64,000 nucleotides of DNA, from NCBI GenBank assembly GCA_030248215.1, contig JASANG010000630.1:62001-126000 (forward strand), written 5' to 3'. Below are positions 24,333 through 36,055 of the stretch, one piece after another. Below the pieces are notes generated by a model. It was not told the DNA's origin, made no database searches, and worked only from the letters and a program-made list of their open reading frames with translations. The position numbers were made by a program, and so were the translations under genes. Positions within the stretch are counted from its first letter, which is position 1. Each line of letters starts with the position of its first letter. This DNA comes from Enoplolaimus lenunculus. Its lineage: Eukaryota; Nematoda; Enoplea; Enoplida; Thoracostomopsidae.

Positions 24333-24642
24333 AGAGGCGGATTCAAAAATTAGTGACAGGGGGCGGGTGGGCTGGCCGGCAAATGTTATGAAACGCCAAA
24401 ATTGTAAGATAGGAAGGAACTATATTATTTTATGAACAAAAAATGTTCTGAGGTAAAAAAATTGTAAGGTAGTGAGGATCCTTACCATTTTATCACAAAA
24501 AATCTGAGGAGAAAAATTGTATTTCTTAAAAAATATTTGTTGAAAGGAAAATTGTAAGCTAGGGACTTAACCATTTTACCAGAACAAAATTCTGTCAGTG
24601 GACGTACGCCATCCCGTCCCCCTCTGGATCCGCTACTGAGCC
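24333..24642. repeat. inverted-ended element with four internal repeats
   Basis: Ends AGCAGAGGCGGATTCA and TGGATCCGCTACTGAGC are near inverse complements. Between them an AAAATTGTAAGxTAGxGAxxxxxxxACCATTTTAxxA block is repeated about four times (24400-24590). Non-coding. Confidence 0.55.
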
Positions 24643-25023
24643 CAGACCAAAAACTTTGCCTAAGTTTTTACTTAATCCTAAAGCCTGAGCCTATTTAAGC
24701 AATGATCATAATTTTGAATGCGAATGAAAGCATTCAAGAGCCGAATAGCGATGATTAATTTTGGTGGTCAGTATAAGCATTACATTAAATGGTTTTTTGG
24801 AGATCGTTTACACCTTTTGTGGTTACTAACTGTGGACAAGTCAAACTTGACTGCACAATGGGCCCACTAAAATATTATGTAAAAATTCTGGCAAAGAAAA
24901 TGTAAATACAACGCTGGTGATATAAACTTTTATGAAATTTAGGTTTACTTTTTATTTTTGCGTGTGATTTATTACCTAAAGCCTCTTTAGATTGTGTCGC
25001 GGTGTGCAACTTTAAATTTATTT

Positions 25024-25942
25024 ATGATGTTGATAGATCCTGCAATAGTTGAAATAATAATCGTTGGAGCGCTTATTTTTAGCGTTTTGTTTTTTATTGC
25101 TCTGCTGGCGATTTGTTGGTACGTATTACGGATTACTGTCCTTTTTAAAATATACAAAGGGACACCAGCGGTAACTGATTAAAAAACTCTAAAGGCTGTT
25201 TTATGCTATATAGCAGCTATCATCGGCTAACGATTAAGTTTTTGACAAACTGAATTGGTGTACCTATATTAATATGCGAGTGGAATGGAGGGACGTGCCA
25301 TAACAGCTCTGGAATAAAGAAAGTCTGTGCCAATGTAAAGAACAGGAGCGGAACGGTATTATAAGCATATTACTCAGCGTAAGAATGAGTTTTTTCCTAC
25401 GCCTAAGCCAAAGCCTAAGCCTAAGCCAAGCAAAAAATTAGTCAAAAGCTTAAGCTCATACACAGCTTCAGATAGCGCATCCCTATGCGAACAAAAGCAC
25501 CAACTCTCTTAATAGAAAATGAAGCCTTTGATGGCATGACGGTTCAATTTTCTCAACTCGCGCTATCCGACGCTTTATTTTCAGCTTAATCCGTTCTATG
25601 GAAAATCAAATGAAACATATTCAACCGGAGCAAGTGATTGCATTACTCGATGCTCAACGTTTAGCAGCCGCTCAGGAGCTGTCACCGTACCCCTCTGTTG
25701 CTGGTACCAGTGACCTTACGCCAAAAAGCGATACACAACGCGAAGCTCAAGAAATTGGATTCCTTTTAGCGTGTCAAGATTCAGAGCTAACGCTGCAACA
25801 ACGAATGAAAAAGCGAACAGTTACACGCTCAATGCCTGTTGAAATGAGAGTGAAGATTATTCAGGCGTACCGTAGGGCACAACGCTCAGAAATGGTCAGC
25901 CCAGCAACTTTGACCGCACCTCATTTAACGAAAGGCATCTGA
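25024..25942 (+). CDS. small single-pass membrane protein, two exons, family unknown
   Basis: Exon 25024-25118 and exon 25585-25942 (stop TGA at 25940-25942) join in frame through a G|GTACGT donor and a TTTATTTTCAG acceptor; the TG|C split codon gives Cys. The product is 150 residues. A short N-terminus (MMLIDPAIVE) precedes one strong hydrophobic helix at about residues 11-32 (IIIVGALIFSVLFFIALLAI), a Cys pair, then a hydrophilic tail with a Gln/Ala-rich stretch and a basic segment (LQQRMKKRTVTRS) near residue 100. A tail in the cytoplasm is expected from the positive-inside rule. The first ATG after a TTTAG acceptor-like site at 24990 was chosen as start; a spliced leader could be added there. 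No family recognised. Confidence 0.6.
25329..25470 (-). mobile_element. truncated TTAGGC-core element inside the small gene's intron
   Basis: Starts GCCAATGTAAAGAACAGGAGCGG, carries degenerate CCTAAG units and AAAATTAGTCAAAAGCTTAAGC, and lacks the far end. It occupies a third of the intron between 25118 and 25585. Confidence 0.7.
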
Positions 25943-26863
25943 AAGTGTTCAAAACAAAACACTTTTTTACAGTCATTCAACACAACTGAAATGTTGTGCA
26001 AAAGTTTTGTTTATTTTTGTTGTCAGTTTGGTTACAGGAGACGTTCTAATTTCGAACATCTCAGTTCTGTGGAGCAGTTGTCGCACTGTATTTATATTAT
26101 TTTCAGGGGAAAGGTTTTCTCCTCCTGAAACCATCTAAATGAAGGCACCCATAGCAGAATAACAGCTGCAGCCCCAAACCTCGAACTACTTAAACGGTTC
26201 TTATATTACGGCTCCAAAACACAGTCTTAAACAATTTCCTTCGAAATTTTAGCTCCTAAAATAGTGAAGTGATTTGAAAATGGACGTTTGTAGGCCGACA
26301 GACTCCATCCTGCAAATGATCCTTACACTCAAAATCTTACATTTAAGAAATATAATTAGCATGGTGCACTTGAAAAGTATTTCTGTTATAACAGAAAAGT
26401 TTTCAAAAAAGTTTTGAAATAGTATTTAAAGAAACGTTTTCCACTTATTTTTAGAAAAATTATCTTAAATATCAGAAAAATTTTTCAGATATGCCACAGA
26501 AAATACTTTTCTGAATAAATTCAGAAATACTTTTTTGTGTGTAAAATTGTGCGGAACTTACATTTACAGAAAATTTTCACAGGTGGGAAAAAAGTAACTC
26601 TCAAGAGAGCTCTCGTAAGCCCATCAACGGCTGCTGTATTCTTTTTTCGCGATCATGGGAGATCGTGTTTAGATGGTTGTTCGCAGAATTTTCTATTTAC
26701 GCACGTGTCATATAGTGCGTGAAGATATATATGCTGTAGTAATGTTATAGTACAGAATGCTGACCTGTTTTTGCATTCAAGCGGTTTTATAAATTTTTGT
26801 GCCAAAATATTTTCCTTACGGAATCTAAGAGAATGGCGTAGACCGATCTGATAGAAAAGTATT
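25943..26863. other. intergenic, no gene seen
   Basis: AT-rich. Positions 26370-26545 contain alternating AGAAAAxTTTTCAG and CTTTTCTGA motifs in both orientations, a weak local foldback. No coding frame with splice signals. Confidence 0.35.
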
Positions 26864-27162
26864 AATGGATTTCGTAGTAACCGTGGTGACTGGGTTATGG
26901 AAGCTGTCAATATGGACCCGTAGCCAGCCAGGTCAACATGCTTGGGGGGGGACTATTTTATGATGGGCATGTAGCGTGTTTGAGATTTTGTAAGGCTTGC
27001 AAACGGAAATAAAATGGATTTCGTAGTAACCGTGGTGACTGGGTTATGGAAGCTGTCAATATGGACCCGTAGCCAGCCAGGTCAACATGCTTGGGGGGGG
27101 GAACTATTTTATGATGGGCATGTAGCGTGTTTGAGATTTTGTAAGGCTTGCAAACGGAAATA
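26864..27162. repeat. recent tandem duplication, 149-bp unit, two copies
   Basis: 26864-27012 and 27013-27162 are almost identical and differ mainly in the length of a G run. Each carries an ACCCGTAGCCAGCC end of the GGCCCGTAGCCAGC element family, so the duplicated segment includes a transposable element fragment. Confidence 0.9.
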
Positions 27163-28311
27163 AAGTTAAAGGGGAAAGTTTTTGACTCGTAACAGACATA
27201 TAGTTTTTATAACACTGTAAACAGTGGATCATATCCTCCAGAAAGTGTGGAGGGTACCCTCCGGCGTTTCTTCTGGCCAGTGGTCGGTTACACATGGGGA
27301 TTGTTAGTTTCTGCTTAATATCTGTGCGTCAGCTGCAAATGATTGAATTTGCTAGATTGTCAACACGGTGCCAATGAAATGCCGATCCCTGTCTAAATTT
27401 ATGATTCATTTTTAGTTTTTATGTGCAATTATTTAGCCTGCAATGGTACCAGTTCACAAAATATAGGCGCTGAGTCGAATGGTTATAAATTTTTCCACTG
27501 AAACGTTTGGTTCATGAGTTTTGTCAAATAACTGATTTGGCGTCTGTACCAAAAAACAATTTGTGTACATTTAGATGGTACAAAGAAAGTAGTATTTATT
27601 AACGCTGTGACAGAGGTTAAATTTTATCGAAACATTCATTGAAATTTAGTCAAATTCCAAGCTGTTTATCAATTTACGAAACGGCGCTGCGCCGTAAAAT
27701 GACAATAAGTTTTAGTACCAAATTTAAGTTGCAAAAAATTTGGGTCTTTTCGATTATCCCTCCAGCCAGCGTTTGCATACGGATTTTGAAAATTTTTGCA
27801 TAGTTAAGATTCTCATGACCTCCTCTGGTCATTTCATGGCCAAATTTGTATTTTTGAAATTCGATTTTTAAGGTCCTATCCCCCCTGGGAGACAAAAAGT
27901 TTTTTCATAAAGTTTGACAAATTGATATATGCCATTAGATGCAGATGGTGGAGCTAAGTGCTACGGTGTTAACTTTTCGCAGTCAGACGATTGGTTTGCG
28001 AGTTATTGTCAAATAACTAATTTGGCGCGCTGCCAACGATTACGGTCGTAGGCAACAAGCGGAAACCTGCGTTCAGCTCGAGCTAAAAATCACCTCTGTC
28101 CCGGTAGTATATATCGGCCAAAGGTCCCGGCATATTTAGATAGCAACATGTTTATAAATTTTCGGTTTACGTGGATGTGAAAAATGTACCATTTTTTCAG
28201 AGCACCACATTTTTGTTAATACTCGCCTTGTTTGTTCCAAGTTTGACGTTTCCTAACAAAGCTCTCGAAAAGGCATCTATATTTGTCACAACAATCACTG
28301 TACAGGGTCTG
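27163..28311. other. repeat-derived region related to the 33.3-33.8 kb foldback
   Basis: 27480-28060 resembles one arm of the foldback at 33300-33830 (GATTTTGAAAATTxxTxCATA, CTCATxACCTCCxCTGxTCATT, GATGGxxxxGGAGCTA, CAAAACG motifs in the same order). No gene seen. Confidence 0.45.
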
Positions 28312-28339
28312 TTTTTGACATACTGTAGTGGTTTTTGAC

Positions 28340-28616
28340 ATACTGTAGTGACCCGAACAAGAGTGGGTAGTAAAAGGGGGTCCCCATTTGAGTCCCACTT
28401 CATAGGTGTAAGTTAAGTTTTGCATTATCACTCAAGCTTTTGATACAAGACAAATAAACGCTTACTTCAACGGATATGTGCAGCACCGGCTATATTTCAG
28501 TACGAAAGGTTTCGGAGCGTGGGACAAAAATAAATAACAGTCCGTAACCGAATAACTGGGGTACGCTCTGAAGAGGCCAAATAAATATCAGTCCCCCTCT
28601 TATTCAGGTTACTACA
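28340..28616. mobile_element. TIR element, TAGTGACCCGAATAAGAGG family
   Basis: Starts ATACTGTAGTGACCCGAACA and ends CCCCTCTTATTCAGGTTACTACAT. The bases immediately left (TTTTTGACATACTGTAGTG) are duplicated in tandem, so the end sequence occurs twice. Confidence 0.7.
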
Positions 28617-28889
28617 TTAGTTCCTGGGAAAGGACTCCAAAGATGTATATATATTTATGTAGTTTGCAAATATGTGTTGTATACATGTGTAAGCTTTCAT
28701 TTTCGAATCCACTTTTTTAAAATTACGGTTACTGTCCCTGACATCCTTCCTGCAGAATCAGCACATGGTATACAGATCAAGCACTCTCTGCACGGTACCC
28801 AATCTTAAGTTAGAATGCTGTTTTGTATCCCAATTGAATTGCAGAGACTGAAAATTTTTTTAACATCCGTATATATACGTTATAACGTG

Positions 28890-29205
28890 TAAGATCCATT
28901 CGGTGTACAGTGAACCTATTCCTAAGCTTGAGCCTAAGCTTTAGATGAGTCAACACGTGCTCGTTGTTAATACAGCTTTCTGCAGTATTAAAGTAAGTAG
29001 CATAGGCACTTTTGGCTTTAGCAACAAGTAAGATCCATTAGGTGAACGGTGAACCTATTCCTAAATTTAAGCCTAACCCTTAGCCTGAGCGAACCTTCAG
29101 CTCGCGGTTTAAGAAGGGTACAGGAGTCAGCATGTGCTCGTTGTTAACACAGCTTTCTGCAGTATTACAGTAAGTAGCATGGACACTTTTGGCTTTAGCA
29201 ACAAA
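28890..29205. repeat. diverged tandem duplication, about 140-175 bp
   Basis: AAGATCCATTxGGTGxACxGTGAACC, the GTGCTCGTTGTTAAxACAGC block and the CTTTTGGCTTTAGCAACAA block occur in the same order at 28890-29027 and 29028-29205. The second copy carries an extra insert of about 35 bp. Confidence 0.7.
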
Positions 29206-29320
29206 GCCCTAATTTGTTTACAAGCAAAAATGAATCATGTTAAACTAAAAGTAGACAAATTAACCCAAATTTACCCGGGTACAGGTATTACTATGAATAA
29301 TTTTTAGCTTTTAAGCTTAC

Positions 29321-29485
29321 CAATTGTCTTTGCCTGGAAAATAAAATGAAGATATATAACAAATGCGTTCTGTGATTGAATTTCGCAACAAATAACAGCG
29401 GATTCGAGTTAAAAATTGAAAACGTCAAGATTTGTTCTGCATGGGTGTCTGGAACTGTTTTGAGCACCAATTGCGCTTGACTCAT
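29321..29485 (-). CDS. weak candidate first exon
   Basis: An ATG at 29485 opens 55 codons (MSQAQLVLKTVPDTHAEQIL start) that reach a strong donor (AATTG|GTAAGC) in phase 0. No domain recognised and no partner exon found downstream on the minus strand. Chance is quite possible. Confidence 0.2.
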
Positions 29486-30647
29486 TGAGCCTACACACTA
29501 AGAAATTATCTGACATTCAAGAAATATTGTCTGAAATTTAAAACGATTACGTCTTAAAACAGACTTCAGACATATGTGACTTGAATTCCAGAATTTCAAA
29601 TCTAAAATTTTTCCGAAATTGTGTCATAAACGATTAAAACTAATATTTCTGCTGCATCAGACAAATATAGATTTCTGAAATTAAAACTTCTTTTATCACT
29701 GAAGCCAGCTCCAAAATAGGCAGCTAAAACTGAATAAAATTTCTTAATTTTACAATTTAAAACACGTCTAAGTCACAAAGTTTGGTTGAGTGAAGTTGAG
29801 TGCGGCCGTAAATATTCTTGAAATTTGATTAACATTTATATGCACTCCAAAGAAACAAAACGTAACAACTTAATGTTCGGACCAAGCCTAATCCAAAACC
29901 TTCAAGTCACTTGTCTCTCTCAATTCCACCGTCTTCCTGTTTCTTTTAGTACGCTTTTCTGTATAATAATTAAACATGATTTAAAGTTAAAATATTGCTT
30001 GTTCTCAATTCATAATCAGATATATCAGTTCCTATCCTAGCCATAAAATCGTATATGCTTTTTAGTGAATTTGGGCACTCATTAAAAGTGCTAGCATACA
30101 ACAGGAGTTATTTAACCTAAAGTTAATACTTATAGTCGGTCATCTTTGAAACCAGTAGACTTTTATAATATATACTTACCAATGTACACGGCGTCAAAGT
30201 TTCTACTGCTGTCAGTATCATCAAACTTGTGATAACACTGCTACTGTATACCATATTTTCAATTTGGTTATATTCTGTTTATAAACGTGGAAACAATGAC
30301 CATTCTTTCGCAACTTATCAGGACATAAACCCGAACCCGTAGCCAACTCACCATGCCAGGAGTAGGTTAATAATTTAGGAAACTGTTCAAAGGTTTTAGA
30401 TAGCTTACAAACGAGTTTTAGACTTTTCAAGAGGAGGCTGAGTCCCCTCCACAGGGGCGAATCCAGGGGAATTGGAATGCATCTCCCAGTCCAGTCGTGT
30501 TGAAATTTTTCTGACGTAAATAGTTTATGCCAAGACCAAATTGTGCTTGGTTGGCAAATAAAAGTATGATAAAACGTTGATACACAACGAACTTACAAGT
30601 TTTCGTCCTCGGAACAATTTGTAACTATTAAACTTGAGAAAAATTGT

Positions 30648-30860
30648 GGCCCATAAAGATCAGTGGCGGAACGTTTTTCTGTTGGACTAGAATAGAGTAA
30701 GCTTAAGCTTTAGACTAATTGTTTTGCTTGGCTTAGGGCTTAGGCTTAGGCTTAGGCTTGGGAATAAACTCATTATTACGCTTAGGCTAAAACTTAAGCT
30801 TAGGCATAGGCTTAGGAATATGCTTATAATACTGTTCCGTCCCTTTTCTTTACATTGGCC
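30648..30860 (+). mobile_element. TTAGGC-core MITE-like element
   Basis: Starts GGCCCATAAAGATCAGTGGCGG and ends CCTTTTCTTTACATTGGCC. Two TTAGGC clusters flank GGAATAAACTCATTATTACG. It is 213 bp long and complete. Confidence 0.85.
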
Positions 30861-31007
30861 AAAATGATTATAAAACGCGTCTAAAATTGTTAAATTTCGA
30901 TGTTCGAAAAGTATCTTCTCTCATTGGAAAATCTTGCATCTGGAATCACCTCCCGCGCCCTGTGGCTACGGGTCCGCCCGCATACACTTGGGATAAGACA
31001 GGCGACC

Positions 31008-31188
31008 CACGTTACTTTAAGGGGCGTCCAGGTTTCTGGTGGGTCTATAAAAGAGTAGGTTTAGATTATAGATTACATTTTTAGCTTAGCCTAGGCTTAG
31101 GCTTAGGACTACATTTTTGCAACGCTTCGGCTTAGGCTTAGGAATACGCTTAATCTACTGTTACGCCCCTAAAAGTGCCATTGGTTAG
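31008..31188 (+). mobile_element. TTAGGC-core element with the second kind of end (TTACTTTAAGGGGCGT)
   Basis: Starts ACGTTACTTTAAGGGGCGTC and ends TTACGCCCCTAAAAGTGCCATTGG. The core again has TTAGGC units, but the flanking blocks (CAGGTTTCTGGTGGGTCTAT and TTTTTGCAACGCTT) differ from the first subfamily. Confidence 0.8.
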
Positions 31189-32457
31189 TCAGGCAAACAA
31201 CAGTGGAATGAAGACAAATACAAACAAATTTCTGTCTCGGTTAGAAATATATGACATCCGCATAAACAAATACAATTTGGCAAAGTAAAAAGTTACCAGA
31301 ACTTATGTCGGTAAAGTTTTTAGCATACAATGGGCGGAATAACAGGCGGGTGCCAGGGAACCCCTTAGGCCCAGCATTGTTCAAACAGGAATAAAAAAAT
31401 TGTACTAAGACCTGACATTAAAATTTCGTTTAGCTTCTCGCTAGCTTCGCTCACGATCTTTCTTTGCGCTATTATTGCTATCCGCATCAGAATTACTCCA
31501 TTTGACAAAACAGGCTATTTTTGACCGAAAATATATAAAATTAACTCTTGAACCTTACAAAGCAAAAACAGCGCAACGAAATGAATGTGATCTGATCCCA
31601 GGGAGGAAATGAAAATAACAGATAAGTCAGCGTGACTCATCTTCAATCGAACAAGTCAAGACGTCTCTAAATACTCAAAAACTGTAAAAATAGAAAAATT
31701 TAGCTTGAAAATTTTTGAAACAAAACAGTTGGTGAATCAATAAAATTTTGGAATAAAATTTAAATGCCACGTAAACGTCAAACCAATTTTACTGGCCGTG
31801 CCACTGTATGGTACGCTTTGGTAGTGTAAAACTCACAAGCGTGCTCGTTACACAAATTGACCCTTGCTTTTGTACCTCTCGCCACAGTGGAAAAGTTTTC
31901 CTAAGGCTTATACTTAGGTGTGGGCAGCGCCGGATTACAGGGGGTTCCGGGGGCACGAGCCCCGGGCCTATCACCAAAAAGGGGCCTCACACAAACCGAA
32001 AACCTACGATATGTACCCATGGATAACAAGTCATCCATACCATTATTCGATTTTTGAGGAGTACTGTGATTATGTTCTTCGGCGCGTTGATATACAAGGG
32101 TGCGCAAAATACTTTCACAAACATTGAGAAAGTTTTTTGGAATCCGGCAGCTAAGCCCATGCTAGTGCTACCTATCCTTAGCAATCCCAAACGTTATGGT
32201 ATTGCGATGTACAGTTGCGTAGTCCGGTGAACTGTGCATTTCAAAGTTCGTTAAAACTCCTGTTATTTAAGCATGAGGAGTAAAATGTAAAAAGAAACTC
32301 CTTTTTGCTTCCCCGCACAACGGAAATGCGGTGGGGTGAGGAAATTTTCAGCATGTAGTGGAGTAAAGATACCTTTTCACTTTTCATTCAAGTGTTTGCC
32401 ACTCCCTTCACACCTGAAAGTTTTTATTTACTTGTCTGTTTCAATTCAATAAACCAG
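31189..32457. other. intergenic, no gene seen
   Basis: No coding signal. Around 31925-31985 lies a GC-rich block (GCGCCGGATTACAGGGGG ... GAGCCCCGGGCC) that looks like an element end and lets long frames run on both strands. Confidence 0.35.
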
Positions 32458-32595
32458 CAGCATCCTGCGAGATTTTGTAACGAAACCAACTTTTGTCGTC
32501 TTCTTCTTGAGCCCAAATATAGCTACGAGTGGCGAAATTTCTGGCGAGATGTTGACAACGGATGGATGTTAATACTCACAGCAGCGTTAACAGTA
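32458..32595 (+). CDS. weak candidate exon
   Basis: AAACCAG acceptor at 32457 and GTAAAT donor at 32596 bound 46 codons in one frame (ARFCNETNFCRLLLEPKYSY in the front half, WRNFWRDVDNGWMLILTAAL in the back half). The end is in phase 0. It has a Cys pair and Trp residues but no recognised domain; it could be an upstream exon of a plus-strand gene. Confidence 0.25.
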
Positions 32596-32810
32596 GTAAA
32601 TTTACTCAAAACACCACAATATCACATTTTAAATATGACTCACGCAAAAATTGTTTATTTTTCAAATTTTATATTTTTTTCGCTGCCAACGTTGACGATG
32701 CATTTTGTTACTCTTTTTTAAGTAGATTTAGAATGCAGTTTGAAGTTACATAAATTCACGAAACACTTCACAAGCATTTATTTTTCCTGGTTTGAGATAG
32801 TAACCGCGTG

Positions 32811-32969
32811 TATGTAGCCAGAAATGGGCCAAAGGAGAGTTTATCCCTGGTGGAGGAATTTGGTTCCCCTTAGAAAATTCTCATTGTTGTTTGTAAGTCA
32901 TCGAAAACCGTTGTATGTCCCTGCTGATAATTTTGTTCCCTCCTCTAGAAAAGTAAGCTGGCTACGGGC
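32811..32969. mobile_element. GGCCCGTAGCCAGC-family element
   Basis: Starts TATGTAGCCAGAAATGGGCC and ends AAGTAAGCTGGCTACGGGC. It shares with its relatives the block AGAAAATTxTCAxxxTTGxTTGTAAGTCATxGAAAA in the middle. 159 bp. Confidence 0.6.
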
Positions 32970-33269
32970 ATGAGTAGCCAGTTGATGTCCACTAGGGGGT
33001 TTTCATAGTCCCGTCGTAAGTTTAATGGTTTGAGGAGCAAGGCTTTGGAGCTTCTAAAAGGGACTTGTTCAAGGGCGGTAAATAAGGGAGGGGCGATGGG
33101 GCCGCCCATTGGCCTGAGTCGACGAAACTTTTTTGCCTAAAATATGTAAGTTACGGTCGTTGTTCTGAATAATGTTAAAAATTTGTGCTTCGCTCGTACT
33201 AACTAAGCACCTTTTATAGTTGTATTTCAGCGTGTAATCAATTGGTTTTCAAATTTACCCCTGTGAAAA

Positions 33270-33830
33270 AAGTAGGCTATTAACTGCAAGATCAGTTTGG
33301 TTATTCCCAAGCCGGCTTTTGCCCAAAGAGGATTGGATTTTGAAAATTGTTACATATTTGAGCTTCTCATTACCTCCCCTGATCATTCCACGATCAAATT
33401 TGAATTTTTGAAAATTTCACTTTAAAATTCCCAAGGACCAGGTCCTCCAATAGGACAAAAATTATATTTACTAAAAAATTAAACAAATATGAACCATTCG
33501 ACGATGGCTATGGAGCTAGTTCAATAGTGTTTCAACAGTCAAACCTTTTGTTAACGAGAAGTTGTTACCAAAACGTTTGACTGCAGAAAATTTAACACAG
33601 TTCGATTCAGCTTCTCAAGCTGTATCGAAAGGCATATAAAATTTGTCTAACTCTTTTTTAACAAAAAATTTTTAGACAAGAGACCTGAAACCTTAAAAAA
33701 TAATTTTTTGAAAAATTCAAATTTGAGCGTGGAATGATTAGGGGATGTTATGAGAAGCTCAAATATGCAAAAAATTTAAAATGCAACCATTTTTGGGCAA
33801 ACGCTTGCTGGTGGGATAACCGAAGAAACC
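33270..33830. repeat. large foldback (inverted repeat) with arms of about 130 bp
   Basis: The left arm (about 33305-33425) and the right arm (about 33690-33815) are inverse complements over most of their length, with matching blocks TTTGCCCAAA, ATATTTGAGCTTCTCAT, CCCCTxATCATTCCACG and TCAAATTTGAATTTTT. A single-arm relative lies at 27480-28060. No coding capacity. Confidence 0.75.
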
Positions 33831-34030
33831 TAAAAAACTGGGCATGCACCCCCTTAGATATTTTATATCACCGCCCTTACAATTGTCCATAGTCAATTAT
33901 AATATTAAAAAGTTATCTAAAAGCATTGCTTACCGTTACAGATATGCAAAAGTTATTTTCTTTCAGCAAATAACGAATACGGATTTGCGGAAGGTAGCGA
34001 GGGAACTGATTGAGATGTCATACGCATTTT

Positions 34031-34227
34031 GGCCCATGTTACTTTAAGGGGCGTCCAGGTTTCTGGTGGGTCTATGAAAGAGTCGGTTATAGATTCTAGA
34101 TTACATTTTTTGCTTAGGCTTAGGCTCAGGCTTAAGCTTAGGAACACATTTTTGCAACGCTTAGGCTTAGGTTTAGGCTTAGGAATACGCTTAACCTACT
34201 ATTACGCCCCTTAAAGTAACATTGGCC
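34031..34227 (+). mobile_element. TTAGGC-core element, TTACTTTAAGGGGCGT end type, complete
   Basis: Starts GGCCCATGTTACTTTAAGGG and ends CCCCTTAAAGTAACATTGGCC: a near-perfect inverted repeat of about 20 bp. The interior is nearly the same as the copy at 31008. 197 bp. Confidence 0.88.
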
Positions 34228-34991
34228 CGCATTTTTATATACATTTTATTCAGATTTGGGCACCAAAAAACCAACGGAAAAATGGTTTTCCCGGGTTTTT
34301 CCGCTTTAACGAAGAGGTGGCAAAACGGAAAAACCTTTTTATAAAAATATACTAATTTTAGCAAATGAAACTACAAATTCTGTTAATAGCAGATTTTCTG
34401 TCGAAATCAACTCCACGAATTTGTGGCCAGCAAGCTGGCAGACGCCATTTTTAGACATCTGACACTTTTGTCGCGTGTGTCTCGGTGCTTTTATGAAGTG
34501 TTATAAAATGTTGACACTTAAACTACTTCCACTGTAAATTCCAATGAGTTGATTAATGAACTCAGAGACAGAATGTTATTTCTGGTTATTGCTGAGTTAT
34601 AACAGTAAATATTAACTCACTCTGAGCTGATATAATTCTTGGTTAGTTGATTAATTAACTCAGCACGAGTTCAATCAATTCAGATTTCTGAGTTCTGAAA
34701 GGCCAAATTTAGAGCTCACACTACAGACTGGATTCAACTTATTCTGAGTTAAAATCAACTTACTGGAATTTAAAAACTGTCTTTTCATGTCCATTCAATT
34801 TTTCTGGAAAAAACCAACACTGAATTTAAACGGAAAAATTTCCGATACAAATGCTGTATCCATCTGAACAAATATGACATGAACAGAACGAAAGTAAACA
34901 TTTGTACGGTATGAAACTTACTATTTTTATCATTTGTCAACTTTTATACCCATTAGAAACAAATTTCTACTTTTACATTGTTTCTGATTGC

Positions 34992-35199
34992 GGCCAATGT
35001 AAAGAACAGGGGTGGAACAGGATTATAAGCATATTCCTAAGTCTAAGTCTAAACCTAAGCCTAAGTCTAAGCGTAAGAATGAGCGTATTCCTAAGCTTAA
35101 GCCTAAGCCTAAGCCAAGCAAAAAAATTAGCCTAAAACTTAAGCTCATTCTTTTCTAGTCTCACAGAAAAACGTTCTGCCCCTGATCTTTACATGGACC
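34992..35199 (-). mobile_element. TTAGGC-core MITE-like element, reverse orientation
   Basis: Starts CGGCCAATGTAAAGAACAGG and ends CCCCTGATCTTTACATGGACC. CCTAAG-type units fill two clusters separated by GCGTAAGAATGAGCGTATTC. 208 bp, complete. Confidence 0.85.
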
Positions 35200-35344
35200 C
35201 TGCTTGCTATCACAATTTGAGAGCTTCACAGGTCTGGCAAATATGTGCCATTTTTGCCACGGAGGTTAACTTTTTCATAATAATTTAATATTTTGGTTGC
35301 CAAAGACAAATGTCACCAGTAAATATTGGGGTCATTTTTTGTCG

Positions 35345-35560
35345 ATAATCAGGGCCGGAGCAACCACCCTTCCATACCCCCATATGGGGGACCCACCTCT
35401 AAACGGGCCCACCTTAACCGGTTGAAACAAAAACCGCAGAAGTTTTAAAATGCGTCTGGCTTCTCGAGCGCTTCGTCCGCGAGTTTAGGACCTGCACCCT
35501 GGAGTTTGAGGGAAGCACCCACCCCAATCCAGTCATTTTTTATTGTGTAACTCTTAGGGT
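35345..35560. mobile_element. GCCGGAGCAGACAGG-family element fragment
   Basis: Starts CAGGGCCGGAGCAACCACCC and includes a GTTGAAACAAAAACCGC block and a TCTCGAGCGCTTCG block. The copy at 62602-62795 carries the same blocks in inverse orientation. Confidence 0.5.
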
Positions 35561-36055
35561 GTACTTTTTTGAAAAATTGCAAAACCTGCCACGTACACAA
35601 GAAATAATTTCGTAGGTTTTAAGCTGGAACCGTTACGGCCGTTGTTTACGTTCATGAAACATGCGTTATTCGGTTAGCACAAAATCTCAAATATTAGCAT
35701 CCCAGCCAGCGTTTATGATAGTCGGCGTCCAAACAACTCAAACGATGCCCCAAATATAATGTTTTCACAGCTCAATAAATTTCGTGGGGTCCACGAAAAA
35801 TATTTAGTTTTCCAAAGATGGGGTTTCTAACGTTCGGCCATTGCCAATTGAGGGTTGGGAATGAGGCGGTTCCGCCGGCACAGATTAATCCAGCACAGTT
35901 TGCAGGGTAACACAGATAAATATCAATGAATAAAGCCAAAGCTGAAAGCACTATTGTGAAATATTATGTCCGCTATTAAGCTTATTTATGCAATGTTTAC
36001 ATTTAGCATGTAACTGTTACAGAACATGTTGACTCATCATAACACAGTAATCCAA

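Noticed and set aside
32392-32721. The whole 109-codon plus-strand frame as a single-exon gene
   Set aside because: It begins in non-coding-looking sequence and its tail is AT-rich; only the splice-bounded middle (32458-32595) is kept as a weak exon candidate.
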